Assembly (NCBI RefSeq): GCF_964340395.1
Contig: NC_135555.1
Location: forward strand, 3,468,501-3,532,500
Reading direction: 5' to 3'
Length of the DNA stretch: 64,000 bases
Source: Glandiceps talaboti
Lineage: Eukaryota > Hemichordata > Enteropneusta > Spengelidae
Below, one piece after another: positions 57,501 to 64,000 of the stretch. The notes below the pieces were generated by a model, which worked only from the letters and a program-made list of their open reading frames with translations, had not been told where the DNA came from and did no database searches. Position numbers and translations under genes: made by a program. The number at the start of each line of letters is the position of its first letter. The stretch's first letter is position 1.

Positions 57501-57839
57501 TCAAAATCTTAAAATCCATCCCAGAAGACATTTCTTATCCGATGAAGTATAAAGCTTATCACAGATAAAGACGTGATGTCTTGATGTAAGCATGTAAGTT
57601 TTGAAGTATTCGATACCATTACAAGACTTCATATCAGAAGTAATAAATTCCAATATTGTATACATCACTGATTTTGTAAGTTGTGCCAAACACAACATTT
57701 GATTAATTTTTGATTTGGGACCAATATTATATTTCGGAATCAATTGCTCTAATTCATGACTAAATCTTGTACATATAGGATATACACCGTCAACTAACTT
57801 CACATCGCTTGGGGATACATAATTATGAGAATCAATCAT
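57501..57839 (-). CDS. Unassigned 112-codon open frame
   Basis: Unusually long for this AT-rich intron (start ATG at 57839, stop at 57501-57503). The peptide is not low complexity: it has a mixed, globular-like composition with LTSRHHVFICDKLY near the C terminus. I do not recognise a family. No splice context or poly(A) signal was established. It may be a fragment of a transposon gene or a chance frame. Confidence 0.2.
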   Translation of the reverse strand: MIDSHNYVSPSDVKLVDGVYPICTRFSHELEQLIPKYNIGPKSKINQMLCLAQLTKSVMYTILEFITSDMKSCNGIEYFKTYMLTSRHHVFICDKLYTSSDKKCLLGWILRF

Positions 57840-59775
57840 AAATATGTCATTGTGGAGTATTTATTATATAATATGCCTTTGTATTATAAAACAGAAATTA
57901 TGTGGGTATGTCGCTGGGAAGGAAACTAGTATAAGTCAGGAGAATCTCTCAAATTGACCGTGAAAATTCAGTGTGTATAGGTACATTTTCATCGTTTGAG
58001 GTGTAGAACCAGTTAGAAGAATTGTACATTTTTGATAAGGGGATTAGATTGTAATCTGATCCAAAAATTTGCATAAACATATCAGGTACATGTAGCTTTG
58101 AATTGCTTTAAGAAAATGAGGTTAAAGAATTGTAAATTTCTTATGAAGAGGATCTTTTACTGAGAGATATATTATATATTCAGCTATTGAGTTTTGCAAA
58201 TAATCTGACTGGGTGAATTTTCACTGTAGTGAGGAAATGAAATTTCCTGACTTGATCATGTATTACAGGCAAATTTCATGTATGATGAATATAGAATAAT
58301 GCACCATGGGAACCAATCTCCCTGTAGACAGACATTTAAGTTTTATTTTAATCTTAACAGACTTTGCCACATGATAGCTGTTCCTGGTCCTTTTGAAATT
58401 ATGAAAGAAGATTAGGGGTTTAATACCGTATTTGCAAGGAAATTGACAGTCTTTCATTTTCCCTTATTGAGTTTAATATTTATAACACAGTATTTGGTAG
58501 CCATATTGGATTTGAAAATGACTAAATTTTGATATCATTTTGATTTCTGTTTTAAATATCTGTAAGGTGACCCCTGACTTTATATTGTCTTGAGTTTAAT
58601 CAAGAATGGGTTTGAGTAACAGCAAAAAGTGTAAAGAGTTTACTTTCAAGGAACTTTTACGATAAACATGTACAGTATCAGAATGATGAATATTTCAAGT
58701 TAATACTAACTTCTTCAATCAAAAACAAAAATTTGGATCATTGAACAAAATATGACAGAATGATGATCATATTCCTAGCGATAGGGATTTCATATCATGT
58801 GATGAGGAGTCTGGATCTAGATGGAAATTCTGTAAGTAGTGCAGACAGGAAGGCAATACTATGCATGAAGGAGGCAACCAACCATAACCTTATGTACACA
58901 ATGAAAAAAACTATGAACCACCTTTTATAACCTACATTCTTACAACATGATGATTAATTAGGTAGCAGTCCCGACTGCGATGAGCCACAGTCTGACTAAT
59001 ACGTGTAAGGAGTTCATACTTTGGTCCCATCCACTCACACTGTGTCCCTGTCATATGGATTTACCTGATTACACACCAGAGTTGGTATTATTACTCTCGT
59101 CAATCCATGCATACTAAAAGTGGTAAGATGAAAGTAGGTTTGAACTGAATGAAAGATGGGTTAATTGCCAGTGAAGGAGACCTGAGTTGGAGTCATCTCA
59201 TATAATAAGTGTGACAGTATGTTGAATACTAATCATGACATTGATGTACATTATGAAAATCACTTGCAGACGCTATCTAGGTTTCCTTCAATCCTGGTAG
59301 GATTTACCAGTCTGTGTAAGCTAGGAGCTGTAAAGGATTACTTTAAATGTAATATTATAACTTGTGATAGGTATAGCTGGTTTGCAGAAAGGGTAGTCTG
59401 CTAATATGTTCTTGAAAGAAACCCTGGACTACTGTAATATGGCATTATGTCTACAAGAAAAAAAATCACCTTTAAGTTCAGCACAAATGGAGAATTATTT
59501 TACACAAAGATTATGCTTACATTTTAGCTTGTCTTCACCAAAATACAAAAAAACATATATCCAATAAAATCCAATCACTGTCATTTCTTTTATAATGAGA
59601 TAAAATAAAACACACTCAATTTCCACCAATATGTGCCTTCTACTACATATAACTGTAAACTGATTTATCTTTTCCATACAATGAGTAAAATTCTTCTTCT
59701 GTAAATCAAATTTAGAGTATGTCTTAATTGTTGAAAGCTTCCAAAGTGAAATAAATAAATCACTTCAAAACCTCT

Positions 59776-59786
59776 GTGTGTGTGTA

Positions 59787-59821
<35 letters not shown>
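59776..59821. repeat. (TG)n microsatellite
   Basis: About 22 TG units with one TATG interruption. Confidence 0.95.
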
Positions 59822-59823
<2 letters not shown>

Positions 59824-59929
59824 AATAAAGAACTAGCTCTTTCCATAGTAAACATTTATGCCGTGATATTTACAATGTTGAAAGTAAGGGTCATAGGTCA
59901 ATTTAACTGTCCCCATATGACCTTAAGTT

Positions 59930-60290
59930 GATCTTGTTCCACACACTCTTGTGATAAACGGTAACATTCCTCATATATGATATAATTACTCTTCTGTATA
60001 AAATTCACTGTCCTATATACTCATAGCCCTCTCAATTTCAAATATAGTGTCAAAGACTAATATTGTCCTTGTTTGACCTTTCCAGTTCCAAGTTGACCTT
60101 GTTATCGTGTCATAAATGGTCACATTCCTTACATGATTTCTTCTAAGCTGTGTAAAATACTCACCCTTATTCAAGTTAACACCAATTTAGTGTCAAAGGT
60201 CAACAATATCGACCTTTGACTTTGTTATCATTACCCTGTCAGAAATGGGAACATTCCATGTGTGATTTCCTTGATACTATAAAGTATATT
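59930..60290. repeat. Degenerate tandem repeat, about 120-145 bp unit
   Basis: Three diverged units, each with GACCTT-type, TTGTTATCxT-type, GTCAxAAATGG-type and ACATTCC-type words in order. Confidence 0.6.
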
Positions 60291-60379
60291 CTTCTCAAAA
60301 ACATGTCCACTAACTTCTTAATCTTTGGGACCCAATTATGTGCACTCTGCAAGTTTTTCCTCTAGAGTACATACATGTA

Positions 60380-60858
60380 CAGGACTTGGAATTAGCATTA
60401 GTCCAAGGTACATATAAAATGTAGACTACTAAACATGGTATCTAGACTACCAATTAGAAGTAGTCCAGGACACATAGACTACTAAACGTTGTATCTACAC
60501 TACCAATTAGAAGGAGTCCAGGACACATAGACTACTAAACATCGTATCTAGACTACCAATTAGAAGTAGTCCAGGACACATAGACTACTAAACATGGTAT
60601 TTAGACTACCAATTAGAAGTAGTCCAGGACACATAGACTACTAAACATCGTATCTAGACTACCAATTAGAAGTAGTCCAGGACACATAGACTACTAAACA
60701 TGGTATTTAGACTACCAATTAGAAGGAGTCCAGGACACATAGACTATTAAATATGGTATTTAGACTACCAAATTTACATAAGACGGTAGACTCTAAGACC
60801 AAACTTTTAGCTGAAACCATTCACTTGGTGAAATCGGACTACCAAATGTAGAAGCTAA
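60380..60858. repeat. 53-bp minisatellite grown from a transposon end
   Basis: About six and a half copies of a 53-bp unit containing GACTACCAATTAGAAG, GTCCAGGACACATAGACTAC and TAAACATGGTAT. The array starts after CAGGACTTGGAATTAGC-ATTAGTCC, which matches the left end of the 8795-10280 element at 18 of 25 positions. It also uses the same CTACCAA words. Confidence 0.8.
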
Positions 60859-61662
60859 TTTTAAACACTGGTAAACTATACATATGCATGTATGTTACAA
60901 TCAGGAAAAGATTCCATGCTGTGTCATAATTTGAAATCTATAAAGCACACCGTTGCCATAGTATTATGGAATGACAATTGATTTTTTCTGAGTGAAAATT
61001 TGGACATGCTGGAGGGGTAATGAAATTGTGTCAATCTTCTACACTGACAGGTATCAATAACATCGGGGATGGCTTGATGTATGCATTTAGTGAGAAATGA
61101 ACGTAGCTTTTCTATTGCACACATGCAGCTACAATCTGCAATTGTTCAAATCACATTTCAGGCACTTTCCATCAATTCCGAAATCTCTACAGATGCCTCA
61201 GTGGTAACCAAGGTGTAACCATGGCAACAGTTCTAAGAAATTCAGTTATTCATATATGTGATAGTATCAACATAAGGTTGACTATGTAATGTAAAAGGAG
61301 TAAATTGTACCAGTTGTAAGTTAGATTATAGTCCAACCATTTGAAGTCAGTCAGTGTATTATGTCCAAAAGGAAAGCACAAATCACCGGAAATTGTCTTC
61401 ATACCAGGAGTAATGAGATATTTATTCCCTAATATTTTGTCTTCATTTAGGTGAGAAAAATATGAATTACGTAATAGCCTATGAGTTAATAGAGACAAAA
61501 CCCTTATGTCGTGAGTATTTTCAGACTGAGTGATAAAAAATGTAGGAGATCGAGAATGATATAATTATACCCAGATTAAAGCTTGATTTAAGAAAAAAAT
61601 AGGGAAGGTAATGTTGATTTTGAATCTTTTGTCACAAATAATATTAAGCATTACATTAATTA

Positions 61663-61859
61663 TGACTTAGACTATATATTGAAACCAATCAGTTGACTTG
61701 TTACTAACTGAAGACATAGACTATATATTGAAACCAATCAGTTGACTTGTTACTAACTGAAGACATAGACTATATATTGAAACCAATCAGTTGACTTGTT
61801 ACTAACTGAAGACATAGACTATATATTGAAACCAATCAATTGACTTGTTACTAACTGAA
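61663..61859. repeat. 49-bp minisatellite, four copies
   Basis: Four nearly identical units containing GACTATATATTGAAACCAAT and TTGACTTGTTACTAACTGAA; only two or three differences in total. Confidence 0.95.
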
Positions 61860-62006
61860 GGGGAACTTATGACAGTTTATTTTTAGAAGTTATTTCACAT
61901 TAATTGTAACATGTATACTAATGTTGTGGTGATGTAAAATGAACAGGGTATGTATACAGTATTTTCTGTTTGAACACATACAACTTGGCTTGTACATGTT
62001 ATAATA

Positions 62007-62136
62007 TAGCCCAGAGACTTGTTTTGGTGTTACTATTTCGAGAACCTCTCTATGTCTTGAGATATTAATGCCAAGACAAGTCTCTAGGCTCGAGAGCTTC
62101 TTGAGATAGTAATGCCAAGACTAGTCTCTGGGCTAG
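62007..62136. mobile_element. Foldback element with triplicated arm
   Basis: TAGCCCAGAGACTTG at the left is inverted at the right as CTAGTCTCTGGGCTA. A third arm-like copy (AATGCCAAGACAAGTCTCTA) lies in the centre. Confidence 0.7.
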
Positions 62137-62530
62137 TTATGATATGTCAATATTTTAATACAGAACTAGCACTCAAAAATATAATATGGATGAAATTCAT
62201 TCTTTCTACAAATGGTCTTGAAATGTCTGGCTATCACCGCAAATTAGCTTTAACAACATCAATTGTAATTTACCAAAGAAACTTGAAGAGCTAATGAAAT
62301 GAAGATGATCATGGAAGAGACTAAAAAAATGTGCGTACCTGTCTTCATGTGTACTTGTAATACTTAATTATCATTACAAATTGGAAAAAGTAAATTGTCC
62401 AAGTAAATAACTCCAAGAAGTATGTCTTGTAGTGTGACATAGTTAAGTTTTGACTGGATAAAAATAAAGATGTAGCCATCAAAGAGACACCTGTCTTAAA
62501 TACTACAGAATCCCATGACACGTTAGTGCA

Positions 62531-62664
62531 AGTGTGGCATACTCAGGGTATTTGCATGAGTGCTTGCGGTGTTCTCAATGGTAGTACTTTCATGAGCATA
62601 GCAAGTGAAAGTACAGCAGAAAACACTGTAAGCACAAGTGCAAATATCCCTGAGTACCCACACT
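62531..62664. mobile_element. Foldback MITE, family shared with 11.5 kb
   Basis: Arms of about 45 bp (AGTGTGGCATACTCAGGG... and ...CCCTGAGTACCCACACT) surround a loop with its own short inverted pair (GTACTTTC and GAAAGTAC). The arm ends recur in the deleted copy at 11535-11636. Confidence 0.7.
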
Positions 62665-64000
62665 GGATCTTACCTTTCATATGGTTCTGTTGTTATTACA
62701 TATGTTTATGCCACATACATGGAGTTTGATGTACATTAGTTGTGATAAGATGAAATTGAGATGACCACTAAATGAGACTCAAAGGGCCTAATTTGAAGTA
62801 TATATTGACATGTAATACTGGGTGACTATTACAAATGTATTTAGAAAGGTCAAAGATGGTGAAATCCTTTACAATTTAGAAAACGTCTCTTTTTGAAATT
62901 ACGCTAACTTACAAGGCTATTTAGTATGTAGTGCAGTATTCACCAAGAGAGATGTAGAGTCATTAACTTGTTATACACAGGCATGCAACATGGAGAGAAT
63001 TGCAAAGTAAAAGCTACCAATTAGTCCCTGGTTGTCACATGTTACAAGCAAGAAGTACACCATGCAATATTGACTAATGAAAATTAATATTAAAATATAG
63101 ATATCATGCAACAAGGAATATTTTTGGACTGTAGATTGTTGTTATACTTAAAAATATTGCTACTCAGAGAGTCAGAAAATTATTCAGAATAAGCCCAGAT
63201 TTTTGCCAACATCTTGTCAGGATCACCAGGTGTGTAGTACAATGGGTAAGGTTATCAGGCTTACTGCTGCAGACATGTGAGACAAGTTAGAATAACACAG
63301 CTGAAATCAGCTTCATACCAGTGTTTCAGTTGAGGTTGGGTCTTTTCTGATGTATGTATTAAAATGGCTTCCTTTAACCTGTACCTTTACAGTACTCTGT
63401 GTTGTGCCAGCAGTTGACTTGTTCATTGTAGTACACCCCTTACGATGATGATGAGATTTTGGCAACTGGGGGAATTTTTATCAAAATTTTCTGACTGTAA
63501 TAAGGAATAGTTTTATTTAATTTCAATATGGCTGTTCTTCTCTATTATGTAGGAAGATACCAGTGTATGTATGTGGGTTTTCACAGGCTAGCATGTAAAA
63601 TGACAAAGCTCCTTATGTCATTCTTATTTCCCTTGGCTGAACAAAGCCTCCTTATGTCACTCACTATTTCCCCCGTGATGAACAAGCCAAATATCGTAAA
63701 CTTATAGGAACTAAAAGTAGCACTTATGAGGTATTTAGTGGTTATATTATCCAATGTATCTGTACATGTGTGTTTTATCTTTTGCACTGATCAAACAGCT
63801 GCAGTCATAATCCTATAATGTAGTGGTGAGCCAGGTCAAGACCTTAGAGTGGTAAAAAATGCAGTAGCTGTCATAGTATGTATTCTGAGAAGTTTTGACA
63901 GTCGTTGCCATTTAGTGTTGTAATGAAATCTGTGGAAAAGAATTTGACGTGTAAACTGAACTGTAATTAAATGATAGCATTCACAGTAATAGTATACTAT

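Larger units (their letters stand above)
40665..64000. other. Presumed syntrophin intron 1 (continues beyond window)
   Basis: 23.3 kb without a recognisable exon of syntrophin or another gene. The next syntrophin exon should start with VKYMRE-like sequence in phase 1 and was not seen. The content is MITEs, foldbacks, SINEs, a LINE end and minisatellites, listed separately. Between these the DNA is AT-rich and featureless, notably 40.7-43.0, 44.2-46.4 and 57.9-59.7 kb. Confidence 0.6.

Noticed and set aside
60419-60775. CRISPR-like array
   Set aside because: Units are contiguous 53-bp copies without unique spacers, in an animal genome; a minisatellite.
61250-61498. 82-codon minus-strand frame, possibly related to the one at 57.5 kb
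   Set aside because: No convincing shared motif on comparison by eye; too short to support.

Overview
The window is AT-rich nuclear DNA of a marine invertebrate animal, most likely a non-vertebrate deuterostome (amphioxus, hemichordate or echinoderm grade). This is inferred from spliced genes that align well to vertebrate orthologues, an NXPE gene, and abundant MITEs, tRNA-derived SINEs, CR1/Jockey-like LINE pieces and a Mag-like Ty3 element. The species cannot be fixed from sequence alone. All gene models were read by eye.

Layout. (1) About 1.9-14.8 kb, minus strand: a complete 14-exon CNOT10 gene (749 codons, all phases compatible). Its introns hold MITEs, foldback elements and a 1.49 kb terminal-inverted-repeat element. 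(2) About 18.2-27.3 kb, minus strand: a five-exon NXPE-family gene (577 codons) with a signal anchor, a neurexophilin-like domain and a C-terminal PC-esterase domain. Its introns carry very long tetranucleotide arrays, tandem repeats and a Harbinger-like element. (3) 27,385-32,151, plus strand: a full-length Ty3 LTR retrotransposon with one intact gag-pol frame, near-identical short LTRs and a 5-bp target duplication. It sits 114 bp upstream of the NXPE start codon. (4) 32.2-36.9 kb: a transposon cluster with two further elements bearing TWA target duplications, one inserted in a dead LINE. (5) 38.3 kb, plus strand: an intronless, polyadenylated linker histone H1 gene with a classical H1 box and TATA box. 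(6) 40.2 kb, plus strand: the first coding exon of a beta-type syntrophin. The remaining 23 kb appear to be its first intron, filled with MITEs, foldbacks, SINEs, a LINE 3' end and several minisatellites.

The genes are unrelated housekeeping or cell-biology genes: mRNA deadenylation, a secretory-pathway esterase-like protein, chromatin, and dystrophin-complex scaffolding. No operon-like or defence-type system was seen. The most interesting structure is repeat-driven. One frame-neutral NXPE exon is bracketed by complementary tetranucleotide arrays. The otherwise intact retrotransposon has glycine where the second integrase catalytic aspartate should be. One 53-bp minisatellite appears to derive from a transposon end family also present in a CNOT10 intron.
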